A DNA stretch of 64,000 bases from contig CAVIKW010000001.1 in assembly GCA_963643375.1 (NCBI GenBank), positions 1-64,000 of the forward strand. The letters are read 5' to 3'. This DNA is from Flexilinea sp963643375. GTDB lineage: Bacteria; Chloroflexota; Anaerolineae; Anaerolineales; Anaerolineaceae. Under the pieces are notes generated by a model. The model was not told where the DNA came from. It was given only the letters and a program-made list of their open reading frames with translations, and ran no database searches. Position numbers and translations under genes: made by a program. Numbering within the stretch: position 1 is the stretch's first letter; every line of letters begins with the position of its first letter. Below, one piece after another: positions 52,793 through 61,341 of this stretch.

Positions 52793-54133
52793 ATGGATCT
52801 TTTCAGTTACAACGAAGCACAAAACGGACGGGCGGAGCCGTTGGCCGCGCGGATGCGTCCGCGCACCTTGGATGAGCTTGTCGGCCAGGATCATATCGTC
52901 GGCAAGGGACGGCTGCTCCGCCGCGCGATTGAGGCGGACCGGCTGTTCTCGTCCATTTTGCTCTTCGGCCCTCCGGGGACCGGGAAGACGACGCTGGCGC
53001 GTCTCATCGCTTCGGAATCCTCCGCGGATTTCGTGACGATCTCCGCGGTCCTCGCGGGTGTGGCGGAGCTTCGCCAGGTCGTGACCGACGCGAAGGAGCG
53101 CCGCCGCATGTACGGCAAACGCACGCTGCTCTTCGTGGATGAAGTCCACCGCTGGAACAAATCCCAGCAGGACGCGCTGCTCCCGCATGTGGAGAACGGC
53201 CTGCTGACGCTGATCGGCGCGACGACCGAGAACCCGTTCTTCGAGGTCAACAAGGCGCTGCTCTCCCGCTCCCGCGTCTTTGAGATGCATGCTCTCGACC
53301 GAACCGCGCTCTCGACCATTATGGACCGCGCGCTCACGGATGAGGAACGCGGCTACGGGAAGCGGAATGTTGTCATTGATGACGATGCCCGCGAGCTGCT
53401 TATCGAACGCAGCAATTCCGACGCCCGCAATCTGCTGAACGCTATCGAGCTCGCCGTTGAAACCACCCCGCCGGACGAAAGCGGCCGCGTTCACATCGCG
53501 CTGGCCATTGCCGAGGAGTCCATTCAGGAACGCGCGCTGAATTACGACAAGAAGGGCGACTCGCATTACGACACCATCTCAGCCTTCATCAAGTCCGTCC
53601 GCGGCAGCGACCCGGACGCGGCGCTGTATTGGGTGTCGAAGATGCTGCTCTCCGGCGAAGATCCGCATTTCATCCTGCGCCGGCTGATTATCCTGGCCTG
53701 TGAGGATATCGGCATGGCCGATCCGCGCGCGCTGCAGGTCTGCGTCTCGGCCGCGTCGGCATTCGATTACGTCGGGATGCCGGAAGGGTACTACCCGATC
53801 GCGGAGGCCGTGCTGTACTGTTCCACCGCGCCGAAGTCCAACTCCGCCTGCGGGATCTTCTCCGCCATGGATAAGATCAAAAAAGAAGGCGCCGGCCCGG
53901 TTCCCACGCATCTGATGGACGCCAACCGCGACGCTCAGGCATTGGGACACGGACAGGGGTATCTTTATCCGCACAATTTCCCCGAACACCACATCAAGCA
54001 GCAGTATCTGCCGAAGTCCGTGAACGGCGGGTTCTATATGCCGTCCGACCAGGGGTACGAGAAAGTCATCCGCGAGCGCATGGAGCGGTGGGGACACTTG
54101 ATCAATCTGTACGATCCGAACAAGAAGAAATAA
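52793..54133 (+). CDS. rarA: Replication-associated recombination protein A (AAA+ ATPase)
   Basis: 446 residues. It acts at stalled replication forks, related to RuvB and clamp-loader subunits. MRPRTLDELVGQDHIVGKG near residue 20 is the family hallmark, then Walker A FGPPGTGKTT, Walker B LLFVDEVHRWNKSQQD, sensor 1 IGATTENPFFEV, and the C-terminal MgsA-type domain (HYDTISAFIKSVRGSDPDAALYW shown only by its parts HYDTISAFIKS and SDPDAALYW; later PEHHIKQQYLP). Start at ATG 52793 is fixed by the adjacent -10 box. The bidirectional hairpin at 54142-54160 terminates it against the tRNA-Pro cluster. Confidence 0.95.
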   Translation: MDLFSYNEAQNGRAEPLAARMRPRTLDELVGQDHIVGKGRLLRRAIEADRLFSSILLFGPPGTGKTTLARLIASESSADFVTISAVLAGVAELRQVVTDAKERRRMYGKRTLLFVDEVHRWNKSQQDALLPHVENGLLTLIGATTENPFFEVNKALLSRSRVFEMHALDRTALSTIMDRALTDEERGYGKRNVVIDDDARELLIERSNSDARNLLNAIELAVETTPPDESGRVHIALAIAEESIQERALNYDKKGDSHYDTISAFIKSVRGSDPDAALYWVSKMLLSGEDPHFILRRLIILACEDIGMADPRALQVCVSAASAFDYVGMPEGYYPIAEAVLYCSTAPKSNSACGIFSAMDKIKKEGAGPVPTHLMDANRDAQALGHGQGYLYPHNFPEHHIKQQYLPKSVNGGFYMPSDQGYEKVIRERMERWGHLINLYDPNKKK

Positions 54134-54141
54134 AACAAAAA

Positions 54142-54163
54142 AACCGCTCAAGAAGCGGTTTTT
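54142..54163. terminator. Terminator shared by rarA and the tRNA-Pro cluster
   Basis: Stem AACCGCT / AGCGGTT with T residues on the plus strand and a poly-A flank (U tract) on the other side. Related hairpins occur at about 54300-54320 and 54459-54479 within the tRNA repeats. Confidence 0.75.
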
Positions 54164-54169
54164 GTATTG

Positions 54170-54244
54170 TCGGGGCGGGCGGATTTGAACCGCCGACCTC
54201 ACGGACCCGAACCGTGCACTCTATCCGGACTGAGCCACGCCCCG
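54170..54244 (-). tRNA. tRNA-Pro(CGG), copy 3 of the tandem array
   Basis: 75 nt without CCA. Acceptor CGGGGCG / CGCCCCG with the C1-G72 pair of bacterial tRNA-Pro, D stem GCTC, anticodon stem CACGG / CCGTG with loop TTCGGGT (anticodon CGG, reads CCG), T arm GGCGG-TTCAAAT-CCGCC. Identical in sequence to the two other copies. Confidence 0.95.
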
Positions 54245-54328
54245 CGGCAACAGGAATTAGTATAGTACGATATTCGAAAAAAAGCAAAGGAAAACAAAAA
54301 AACCGCTGAAAAGCGGCTTTCTGTATTG

Positions 54329-54403
54329 TCGGGGCGGGCGGATTTGAACCGCCGACCTCACGGACCCGAACCGTGCACTCTATCCGGACTGAGCCACGCC
54401 CCG
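54329..54403 (-). tRNA. tRNA-Pro(CGG), copy 2 of the tandem array
   Basis: 75 nt, identical to the copies at 54170 and 54488. Preceded on the minus strand by TATACT with TTGCTT 17 bp further upstream. Confidence 0.95.
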
Positions 54404-54487
54404 CGGCAACAGGAATTAGTATAGTACGATATTCGAAAAAAAGCAAAGGAAAACAAAAAAACCGCTGAAAAGCGGCTTTCTGTATTG

Positions 54488-54562
54488 TCGGGGCGGGCGG
54501 ATTTGAACCGCCGACCTCACGGACCCGAACCGTGCACTCTATCCGGACTGAGCCACGCCCCG
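54488..54562 (-). tRNA. tRNA-Pro(CGG), copy 1 of the tandem array
   Basis: 75 nt, same sequence. First to be transcribed; its upstream flank diverges from the repeat unit and carries the strongest promoter. Confidence 0.95.
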
Positions 54563-54576
54563 TATCAACAGGACTT

Positions 54577-54605
54577 AGTATAGTCCCACAGACCGAAATT
54601 TGCAA
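54577..54605 (-). promoter_or_regulatory. Promoter of the tRNA-Pro array
   Basis: Minus strand: -35 TTGCAA (54600-54605), 17-bp spacer, -10 TATACT (54577-54582). Confidence 0.75.
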
Positions 54606-54655
54606 GGAATTGGCTGAAATTTGTTACTTGCACCCGCTTTATAACAGCTTTGTGA

Positions 54656-54661
54656 TAAGAT
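54656..54661 (+). promoter_or_regulatory. -10-like box before yvcK with leaderless spacing
   Basis: TAAGAT ends 7 nt before ATG 54669, the same spacing as for mvaA, the ABC exporter and rarA. The box is less perfect, so support is weaker. Confidence 0.4.
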
Positions 54662-54668
54662 TGTGATT

Positions 54669-55661
54669 ATGGAAATCAACTACAACCTCCTTGAAGAATT
54701 CCGACAAGAAAAAATCGTCTGCATCGGCGGCGGGCATGGGCAGTCTTCAATCCTGCGCGGGTTGAAGCGCGTCACCAGCAACATCACCGCCGTCGTAACC
54801 GTTGCCGACAACGGCGGTTCCTCCGGCGCGCTGCGGCGCGATATGGGGATCCTCCCGCCGGGCGACATCCGCTCCTGCCTCACCGCGCTCTCCGATGATG
54901 AAGAGTTGATGACCCAGGTGCTGCAATACCGTTTCGCCTCAACTGCGGGCGTCGGCCAGCATAACTTGGGCAACCTGCTGCTGACGGCACTCGCGAACAT
55001 CACCGGCAGTTTCGACCAAGGCATCCGTGAACTGGCGAAAATCCTCGCCATCCGCGGCGTTGTTGTGCCTTCCACCTTGGATGACATCAACCTCGCGGCC
55101 GACGTTGAAGTGACCGAGAACGGCAAACTCGTCAAGAAGCAGATCGTCGGCGAATCCGAAATCGCGGACGCCCACGGTCACATTCTGAATATGTGGATCG
55201 AGCCCGAACACGTCAGCGCGAACCCGGAAGCCATCCGCGCCATCCTGAACGCTGACCTGATCCTGATGGGACCGGGGAGCCTCTACACGAGCATCCTGCC
55301 GAACCTGATGGTGTCCGGCATTCGCAACGCCGTCGCGGCCTCATCCGCCAAGCGCCTTTACATCAGCAACCTGACCTCCCAGCCGGGAGAGACGGACAAC
55401 ATGAGCATTGAAGAACACGCCGATATCATCCTCGATCATCTTCCGGATCGCATGCTGGACGGCGTCATTTGTAATAATTATTACCCTGAAGAATTACCCG
55501 ATTACTTAAGCTGGTGTAAAATTACATCCGGAGGGAATTATGGGGTCAGGCTCTTCGAAGAAAGCCTCGCAGACGCCAAATGCGTTTGGCACCATGACTC
55601 CGCCAAGTTGACCAATTTCATCATCCGCTGTTGGGCAGAGTTGAAAAATGAGCCAAATTGA
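54669..55661 (+). CDS. yvcK: YvcK family UDP-GlcNAc-binding regulator (gluconeogenesis factor)
   Basis: 330 residues from ATG 54669 (GTG 54663 in frame is an alternative). The opening IVCIGGGHGQSSILRGLK is the glycine-rich CofD/YvcK signature, followed by VTVADNGGSSGALRRDMG, PPGDIRSCL and MGPGSLYTSILPNLMV. YvcK binds UDP-sugars and links carbon metabolism with cell-wall synthesis; B. subtilis mutants fail on gluconeogenic substrates. The next gene, gap, starts 60 nt downstream, a palindrome lying between. The rapZ and whiA genes that often accompany yvcK are not seen here. Confidence 0.9.
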   Translation: MEINYNLLEEFRQEKIVCIGGGHGQSSILRGLKRVTSNITAVVTVADNGGSSGALRRDMGILPPGDIRSCLTALSDDEELMTQVLQYRFASTAGVGQHNLGNLLLTALANITGSFDQGIRELAKILAIRGVVVPSTLDDINLAADVEVTENGKLVKKQIVGESEIADAHGHILNMWIEPEHVSANPEAIRAILNADLILMGPGSLYTSILPNLMVSGIRNAVAASSAKRLYISNLTSQPGETDNMSIEEHADIILDHLPDRMLDGVICNNYYPEELPDYLSWCKITSGGNYGVRLFEESLADAKCVWHHDSAKLTNFIIRCWAELKNEPN

Positions 55662-55673
55662 TGAAGATTGAAA

Positions 55674-55697
55674 GCAATATGACGAATGTCATATTGC
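55674..55697. promoter_or_regulatory. Palindromic operator or hairpin upstream of gap
   Basis: Perfect 10-bp inverted repeat GCAATATGAC / GTCATATTGC around a 4-bp centre, ending 24 nt before the gap start codon. Its right half (GAATGTCATATT) recurs exactly upstream of the BMP importer promoter at 27278-27289. Confidence 0.6.
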
Positions 55698-55721
55698 ACT
55701 GTTATCAGGAGGAATTATAAA

Positions 55722-56777
55722 ATGACAGTTAAAGTTGGTATTAATGGTTTCGGTCGTATCGGTCGTCAGGTTCTCAAGGCCCTGACCGAGAATTACGGCA
55801 AGGATCTCGAAGTTGTCGCTATCAACGACCTTTTCGACACCAAGGCGAACGCTCATCTCTTCAAGTATGACTCCACCTATGGTACCTTCAAGGGTTCCGT
55901 CGATGTTGACGGCAGCGATCTCGTGATCAACGGCAAGAACATCAAGGTCTTCAACGAAAAGAACCCGGCTGACATTCCGTGGGCTGCCAACGGCGTTGAC
56001 ATCGTCATCGAATCCACCGGTATCTTCACCGACGCTCTCGGCGATCCCGCCAAGGGTAAGGCCGGCGCGAATGCCCATATCCTGGGCGGCGGCGCGAAGA
56101 AGGTCATCATCTCCGCTCCTGCGAAGAATGAAGACATCACCATCGTCATGGGCGTCAACGATGATCAGTACGATCCGAAGAAGCACAACATCGTTTCCAA
56201 CGCTTCCTGCACCACCAACTGCCTGGCCCCGGCCGCGAAGATCATCAACGATGCTTACGGTATCGAATACGGCGTCATGACCACCATCCATTCCTACACC
56301 AATGACCAGGTCATCCTCGACCAGGGTCATAAGAAGGAAATGCGCCGCTCCCGCGCTGCCGGCCTGAACATCATCCCGACCACCACCGGCGCCGCCAAGG
56401 CTGTCGCCCTCGTCATCCCTGAACTGAAGGGCAAGTTCGACGGTTATTCCCTCCGCGTTCCGTCCCCGACCGTTTCCGTTGTCGACTTCGTCTGCACCAC
56501 CAAGAAGCCCGTTGCCTCCAAAGAAGAAGTCAACGCCCTCTTCCATGAAGCCGCTGCCGGCAAACTGAATGGCATCCTCGGCGTGACCGACGGTACCTTC
56601 AAGGATCCGCTTGTCTCCACCGACTTCCGCGGCGATGCCCACTCTTCCACCATCGACTGCCAGTACACCTCCGTCATGGGCACCAACCTGCTCAAGATCG
56701 TCTCCTGGTACGACAATGAATGGGGTTATTCCAACCGCGCCTGCGATCTCGCTCTCATGATGGCGAAATCCCTCTAA
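55722..56777 (+). CDS. gap: Glyceraldehyde-3-phosphate dehydrogenase, type I
   Basis: 351 residues from ATG 55722 (CAGGAGG ribosome site; upstream in-frame extension from 55686 runs through the palindrome and is rejected). NAD-binding VGINGFGRIGRQVL, catalytic SNASCTTNCLAP with Cys163, and SWYDNEWGYSNR near the C-terminus. It catalyses the oxidative phosphorylation step of glycolysis and its reverse. pgk follows after 87 nt, with a hairpin between. Codon use is strongly biased toward GCT/GCC, AAG and GGT/GGC, as expected for an abundant protein. Confidence 0.97.
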   Translation: MTVKVGINGFGRIGRQVLKALTENYGKDLEVVAINDLFDTKANAHLFKYDSTYGTFKGSVDVDGSDLVINGKNIKVFNEKNPADIPWAANGVDIVIESTGIFTDALGDPAKGKAGANAHILGGGAKKVIISAPAKNEDITIVMGVNDDQYDPKKHNIVSNASCTTNCLAPAAKIINDAYGIEYGVMTTIHSYTNDQVILDQGHKKEMRRSRAAGLNIIPTTTGAAKAVALVIPELKGKFDGYSLRVPSPTVSVVDFVCTTKKPVASKEEVNALFHEAAAGKLNGILGVTDGTFKDPLVSTDFRGDAHSSTIDCQYTSVMGTNLLKIVSWYDNEWGYSNRACDLALMMAKSL

Positions 56778-56797
56778 TCAGGTCTTAGATCATTGAA

Positions 56798-56842
56798 TCA
56801 AAAGGTGATTGTTTCGGTTTTGCCGCAGCAGTCACCTTTTTT
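56798..56842 (+). terminator. Hairpin between gap and pgk
   Basis: AAAAGGTGA / TCACCTTTTTT with a large loop of about 20 nt. The six T suggest a partial terminator that lets some transcription continue into pgk; pgk has no clear promoter of its own. Confidence 0.6.
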
Positions 56843-56864
56843 CGAAATATAAGGAAATTTACAC

Positions 56865-58040
56865 ATGTTCAACAAGAAGACTGTACGTGATATTGACGTT
56901 AAGGGCAAGAAAGTCCTCGTCCGTGTTGACTTCAACGTCCCCCTCAAGGACGGCGCTGTCAGCGATGACACCCGCATCCGCGGCGCCCTGCCGACCATCC
57001 GGTACCTGCTGGACAACGGCGCTGCCGTGATCCTCTGCTCCCACCTCGGCCGTCCGAAGGGCGTCGCCGACCCGAAGTACTCCCTGAAGCCGGTTGCCGA
57101 ATACCTGCAGAAGCTTGTCCCCAACAAGGTTTATTTCGCTGACGACTGCGCCGGTGAATCCGCTGTCAAGGGCGCCGCTGACCTGAAGGCGGGCGAAATC
57201 CTCGTCCTCGAGAACACCCGCTACTATGCCGGTGAAGAGAAGAACGACCTCGGCCTTGCCGAAAAGCTCGCTTCCCTTGCTGACCTCTACGTCAACGATG
57301 CCTTCGGTACCGCCCACCGCGCTCACTCCTCAACCGAGGGCGTGACCCACTTCAAGCCCGGTGTCGCCGGCTTCCTGCTTGAGAAGGAAATCCAGTACCT
57401 TTCCTCCGCTGTTGAAGACCCGAAGCGCCCGTTCGTCGCTATCCTCGGCGGCGCGAAGATCTCCGATAAGATCGGCGTCATCAAGAACCTGCTCTCCAAG
57501 GCCGACAAGGTCCTGATCGGCGGCGGTATGGCCAACACCTTCTTCGCTGCCAAGGGCATCAACATGGCCGACTCCCTCGTTCAGGAAGAAGCCATTGACA
57601 CCGCGAAGGAAATCCTCGCCGCGGGTTCCGACAAGCTCGTCCTGCCGGTTGATATGGTCATCGCCGACGCGTTCGACAACAACGCCAACAAGAAGGTCGT
57701 TGATGTCGCCGACGTTGAGAACGGCTGGCGTGTTCTGGATATCGGTCCGAAGACCGTTGAACTCTACAGCAAGCTCGTTGCCGACGCTGCCACGGTTGTT
57801 TGGAACGGCCCGATGGGCGTCTTCGAAATGCCCGAATTCGCGAAGGGCACCTTCGCTGTCGCTGAAGCTGTTGCCGACTCCAACGCCATCTCCATTATCG
57901 GCGGCGGCGACTCCGTTGCCGCGATCCAGCAGTCCGGCCTGGCCTCCAAGGTCACGCACATCTCCACCGGCGGCGGTGCCTCCCTCGAAATGCTCGAAGG
58001 CATCCAGCTCCCCGGCGTTGCTGCCCTCGAAGACAAATAA
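56865..58040 (+). CDS. pgk: Phosphoglycerate kinase
   Basis: 391 residues. It transfers phosphate between 1,3-bisphosphoglycerate and ADP. Signature VLVRVDFNVPLKDG near residue 15-28, SHLGRPKG, AILGGAKISDKIGVI, WNGPMGVFEMPEF and GGGDSVAAIQQ with a C-terminal STGGGASLEMLEG. It follows gap, the usual pairing. Strong codon bias. AAGGAAA is the ribosome site. A strong terminator follows; tpi and other glycolysis genes are not adjacent. Confidence 0.97.
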   Translation: MFNKKTVRDIDVKGKKVLVRVDFNVPLKDGAVSDDTRIRGALPTIRYLLDNGAAVILCSHLGRPKGVADPKYSLKPVAEYLQKLVPNKVYFADDCAGESAVKGAADLKAGEILVLENTRYYAGEEKNDLGLAEKLASLADLYVNDAFGTAHRAHSSTEGVTHFKPGVAGFLLEKEIQYLSSAVEDPKRPFVAILGGAKISDKIGVIKNLLSKADKVLIGGGMANTFFAAKGINMADSLVQEEAIDTAKEILAAGSDKLVLPVDMVIADAFDNNANKKVVDVADVENGWRVLDIGPKTVELYSKLVADAATVVWNGPMGVFEMPEFAKGTFAVAEAVADSNAISIIGGGDSVAAIQQSGLASKVTHISTGGGASLEMLEGIQLPGVAALEDK

Positions 58041-58056
58041 TCCATCCGGATGTACA

Positions 58057-58087
58057 ACAGCCGTCCCGCTTCGGGGCGGCTGTTTTT
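58057..58087 (+). terminator. Terminator of gap-pgk
   Basis: Stem AACAGCCG / CGGCTGTT extended by CCC/GGG pairs, loop near CTTCG, T run. Confidence 0.87.
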
Positions 58088-58271
58088 TGATGTCTGCCCC
58101 TCCACAGGAGTTTTATACAGTTTCGCCCAAAATTCGCGTAACAAACCAGATAAAACTCACAATTCGACGTGAATATCAGCACATTTTCGAAATCAGTCTT
58201 ATAATAACGCGGTTGAACAAAACGGATGTTCCGTAAGTTCTGTATGTATGTTATAAAGCGGAGGCTAATTA

Positions 58272-59537
58272 ATGACTACATTGCTGTGTATCGCGGTCGG
58301 ATTGCTCGGCGGTCTGCTGATGACCCGTATTCTGAAAAGATTCAATATGCCGGTCATCACGTCTTATTTGATTGCCGGTCTGCTGCTCGGGCCGTTCTTT
58401 ATCGGGCGTCTGGGAATCCCCGGACTCGGCTTCAACACTTACGAACAGGTTGAAGGCTTCGGTCTCCTCTCCGATATCGCGCTGGGCTTCATCGCCCTCA
58501 CCATCGGCAATGAGTTCCGTATTGAACAGCTGAAGAAAATCGGCAAGCAGGCCACCATCGTCGGCATCCTGCAGGCTGTGATTACCACGATCATCGTTGA
58601 CATCGCGCTGCTCATCTTCCACTTCATCCGCCCGGATGTACTCTCCATCCCCGCTGCTATTACCCTCGGCGCCATTGCCGCCGCTACCGCCCCTGCCGCG
58701 ACCCTCATGGTCGTCCGCCAGTACAAGGCGAAGGGCCCCATCACCGAGATCCTGCTGCCTGTTGTGGCGCTGGATGACGCGGTCGGCCTGATCGTGTTCT
58801 CCTTCTCCTTCGGCATCGCGAAGACACTGCAGAGCGGTGTGATGGACATTGCCGCCATCATTATTGAACCGCTCATCGAGATCGTACTCTCCCTGCTTGT
58901 GGGCTTCCTCGGCGGTCTGCTGCTCTCCGGCATTGTCAAGCTGTTTGACACCAACCGCGCCAAAGACGCCGCGGTCATCGCCTTCGTATTCCTGGGCGTT
59001 GCCCTCGCGAAGGAAGACTTCGCCATCGGCAATTTCTCCTTCGGCCTGTCCCCGCTGCTTCTCTGCATGATGCTCGGCGCGACCTTCTGCAACGTCTGCA
59101 ATCAGGCTACCGTCCTGATGAACGGTGCCGACGAATGGGAAGCTCCGCTCCTGGTCATGTTCTTCGTTCTCTCCGGCGCTGAACTGAACCTGCACATGCT
59201 CTCCAGCGTGACCGTCATCGTCGCCGGTCTCATCTACATTATCTCCCGCAGCCTCGGTAAGTACTTCGGCGCGTTCATCAGCTGCACCATCTCGAAGTGC
59301 GACAAGAACGTCATCAAGTACCTCGGTGTTACCCTGCTCCCGCAGGCCGGCGTCGCCCTTGGCATGAGCTCCATCGCGATGACCTCCCTGCCGGGTGACG
59401 GCGAACTCGTCCGCAGCATCACCCTGTTCGGCGTGCTGATCTTCGAACTGATCGCCCCGACCATGACCCGCATCGCCCTGACGAAAGCCGGCGAGATCAA
59501 GCCGCAGACCAAAGGGAATTTGACGATTTCGGAGTAA
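58272..59537 (+). CDS. Cation:proton antiporter (CPA2 family)
   Basis: 421 residues with about 12 membrane helices. GLLMTRILKRFNMPVITSYL and AGLLLGPFFIGRLGIPG near the start, ALTIGNEFRI, and the ion-binding region LDDAVGLIVFSFSFG (paired aspartates as in CPA2 Na+/H+ and K+/H+ exchangers) identify the family. It lacks the C-terminal TrkA-N domain of KefB/C. Ribosome site GCGGAGG. It probably helps set pH or sodium balance. Single-gene unit with terminator. Confidence 0.9.
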   Translation: MTTLLCIAVGLLGGLLMTRILKRFNMPVITSYLIAGLLLGPFFIGRLGIPGLGFNTYEQVEGFGLLSDIALGFIALTIGNEFRIEQLKKIGKQATIVGILQAVITTIIVDIALLIFHFIRPDVLSIPAAITLGAIAAATAPAATLMVVRQYKAKGPITEILLPVVALDDAVGLIVFSFSFGIAKTLQSGVMDIAAIIIEPLIEIVLSLLVGFLGGLLLSGIVKLFDTNRAKDAAVIAFVFLGVALAKEDFAIGNFSFGLSPLLLCMMLGATFCNVCNQATVLMNGADEWEAPLLVMFFVLSGAELNLHMLSSVTVIVAGLIYIISRSLGKYFGAFISCTISKCDKNVIKYLGVTLLPQAGVALGMSSIAMTSLPGDGELVRSITLFGVLIFELIAPTMTRIALTKAGEIKPQTKGNLTISE

Positions 59538-59548
59538 ATTCAAATGAA

Positions 59549-59584
59549 AACACCGCGCGAATCAAATCGCGCGGTGTTTTTTTT
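59549..59584. terminator. Bidirectional terminator between antiporter and ricT
   Basis: Stem AACACCGCGCGA / TCGCGCGGTGTT with a 6-nt loop, long T run on the plus strand and A residues upstream. Confidence 0.9.
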
Positions 59585-59593
59585 ATTTCAAAT

Positions 59594-60643
59594 TTATTCC
59601 GCTTCCCGAGCCGGCGCCTGTTCGGCGGGAGCTTCATTCACCTCGGCACGCTGTTCCGAACGCGGCTCGCGGGGCTTACGGTCACGGCGGTCGCGGCGTT
59701 CACGCGGCTCACGCTGTTCCTTCCGTCCTTCGGCATCGCTGCCTTCGCCCTTCGCGGGACGTTCACGGCGGGGCCGTTCGGAACCGGCGGCGTCCTTCTT
59801 CGGCTTGACTTCGGGGACGTAATCCACGATCTCAACCTGGTCGCCGGGGAACTCGTGCCGGCCGTTATCCGGAATGTCCACGAGAACCGACTCACGCAGC
59901 GGGAAGACTTCGATGACTTTGCCTTCGCCCTGCGGGGTCATGACGTGCTTATTCTTCTTCGGGAGCTTCTTGCGGCACTCGACGTAGTATTCATTTTCAT
60001 ACACCAGGCAGCAGCGCAGACGGCCGCACATACCGGTGATTTCAGCCGGGGTCAGGGACACGCCCTGTTCCTTGGCCATCTTGATGGAGATGCTGGAGAA
60101 CTCGGTCAGGTAGCGGGAGCAGCAGCGGCAGGCGAGGCCGCAGGCACCCATGCCGGCGATGTTCTTCGCTACGTCGCGCGGACCAAGCTGACGCAGGTCC
60201 ACGGCGCTGATGCCGGAATAATTGCGCAGCAGGTCGAATTTCAGCGCCTTCAGGTCAACCTTCTCGTCGTTCTCACTGGAGTAAGTGATCTGCAGACGCG
60301 AGCCGTCAAAGCTGAATTCCGCCTCGAGGATCTTCACGCCCTTGATGTTCAGTTCCTTGACACGCTTGCGGGCGTATTCCAGGGCTTCGCCTTTTTTCTG
60401 ATTGAAGATCTCGCGGGAGACAAGATCCTTGGCCGCGGCCATGCGGACGACCGTCTTCAGCGGCTCTCCCTGATTGACATAATCGTCGACGACCTTGATG
60501 ACCTTGCCGATCTGATTCCCGTGAATCGACTCCACGATCACGTAATCATCCACTTTCGGGTCATAGCCGTTCGCGTCAAAATAATAACCTTTGTTGACAG
60601 GCGCGAAGCGCACGCTGACAACTTTATCGTAAATTTCCGTCAT
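59594..60643 (-). CDS. ricT: RicT/YaaT-like PSP1 domain protein with basic-acidic tail
   Basis: 349 residues. The PSP1 C-terminal-type domain (about 1-265) has the cysteine pattern GMGACGLACRCCSRYL and GMCGRLRCCLVYE seen in RicT, the iron-sulfur subunit of the RicAFT complex that guides RNase Y mRNA maturation in Bacillus. The last 75 residues are a disordered tail of Arg, Glu, Pro and Asp (ERRDRRDRKPREPRSEQRA), unusual for RicT and possibly RNA- or protein-binding. RicA and RicF are not in the window. Gene starts 13 nt after the SH3-domain gene on the same strand. Ribosome site AGAAGGA. Confidence 0.9.
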   Translation of the reverse strand: MTEIYDKVVSVRFAPVNKGYYFDANGYDPKVDDYVIVESIHGNQIGKVIKVVDDYVNQGEPLKTVVRMAAAKDLVSREIFNQKKGEALEYARKRVKELNIKGVKILEAEFSFDGSRLQITYSSENDEKVDLKALKFDLLRNYSGISAVDLRQLGPRDVAKNIAGMGACGLACRCCSRYLTEFSSISIKMAKEQGVSLTPAEITGMCGRLRCCLVYENEYYVECRKKLPKKNKHVMTPQGEGKVIEVFPLRESVLVDIPDNGRHEFPGDQVEIVDYVPEVKPKKDAAGSERPRRERPAKGEGSDAEGRKEQREPRERRDRRDRKPREPRSEQRAEVNEAPAEQAPAREAE

Positions 60644-60656
60644 TAAAATCCTTCTT

Positions 60657-61271
60657 TTACCGCCGCTGCGATAAGGTGAACAAACCGATCAAAATTCCGA
60701 GAATCAGGCAGATCAAAATCACCATCCCCATCGGGACGCCGCCGCTGACGTTCACACCCGTGACCGTGGTAAAGGTCGGGATGGAAAGCGGAGCGGGTTC
60801 CGTGAAGGTAGGCAGACGCGTCGGCTCTACCGTGATGATGAACTGCGCCGCCAGCGTCGGGTCGATGGTGTTGGTGACACGCGGGGTCGGGGTGTTCGGG
60901 ACAACCACAATCGGGAGGTCGCCTGTGTAATCCACATAGGAGCTGTACACCCACGCCTGATTGTTCGGGCCGCCCTGATAATTGATGAGCAGCCAGCTGC
61001 CGCCTTCCGTTCGGCCGATGCCGTACACGACTTCGTTCGCGAGCAGGGTGCCGACTTTGTCGTACTCGGTGCCCGGACCGGAGCGGACGTTGATCTGCGG
61101 GTTGGATTCGTCATCCTTGACCGTGATCTTCACACCCGCGCTCGTCCCGGTGACAGTCGGGATATCCACTGTCGGGATCTGGTAGAAGCCGGTTCCAATC
61201 AGAACCATCATCAGCGTGCAGATTAGAATCGGAAGTGTGAGCAGTACCCGGGGTTTGTTTTGGTTTCGCAT
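60657..61271 (-). CDS. Membrane protein with extracellular bacterial SH3 domain
   Basis: 204 residues. An N-terminal membrane helix or signal anchor (about 9-28), a bacterial SH3 domain (about 45-120: QINVRSGPGTEYDKVGTLL, GGSWLLINYQG, QAWVYSSYV), a Pro/Thr-rich linker, and a C-terminal membrane helix (about 178-198, VPMGMVILICLILGILIGLF in part) ending in RR. Such domains often bind peptidoglycan or other wall polymers. It is co-directional with ricT, 13 nt ahead. Its 5' flank is close to the assembly gap, but the start ATG is intact. Confidence 0.8.
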   Translation of the reverse strand: MRNQNKPRVLLTLPILICTLMMVLIGTGFYQIPTVDIPTVTGTSAGVKITVKDDESNPQINVRSGPGTEYDKVGTLLANEVVYGIGRTEGGSWLLINYQGGPNNQAWVYSSYVDYTGDLPIVVVPNTPTPRVTNTIDPTLAAQFIITVEPTRLPTFTEPAPLSIPTFTTVTGVNVSGGVPMGMVILICLILGILIGLFTLSQRR

Positions 61272-61341
61272 GCGTTAAATTTTTCTCCGTTAATTATTTT
61301 ACTCTATTCTGCAAGAGATATGGCGAATTCAGGCTTTTTGA

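Larger units (their letters stand above)
54245..54562 (-). repeat. 159-bp tandem repeats containing tRNA-Pro units
   Basis: The tRNA genes at 54170, 54329 and 54488 are spaced exactly 159 bp apart. Each unit includes tRNA, a downstream hairpin terminator and an upstream promoter (TTGCTT, 17 bp, TATACT for the two inner copies). The outermost promoter differs. Confidence 0.88.
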
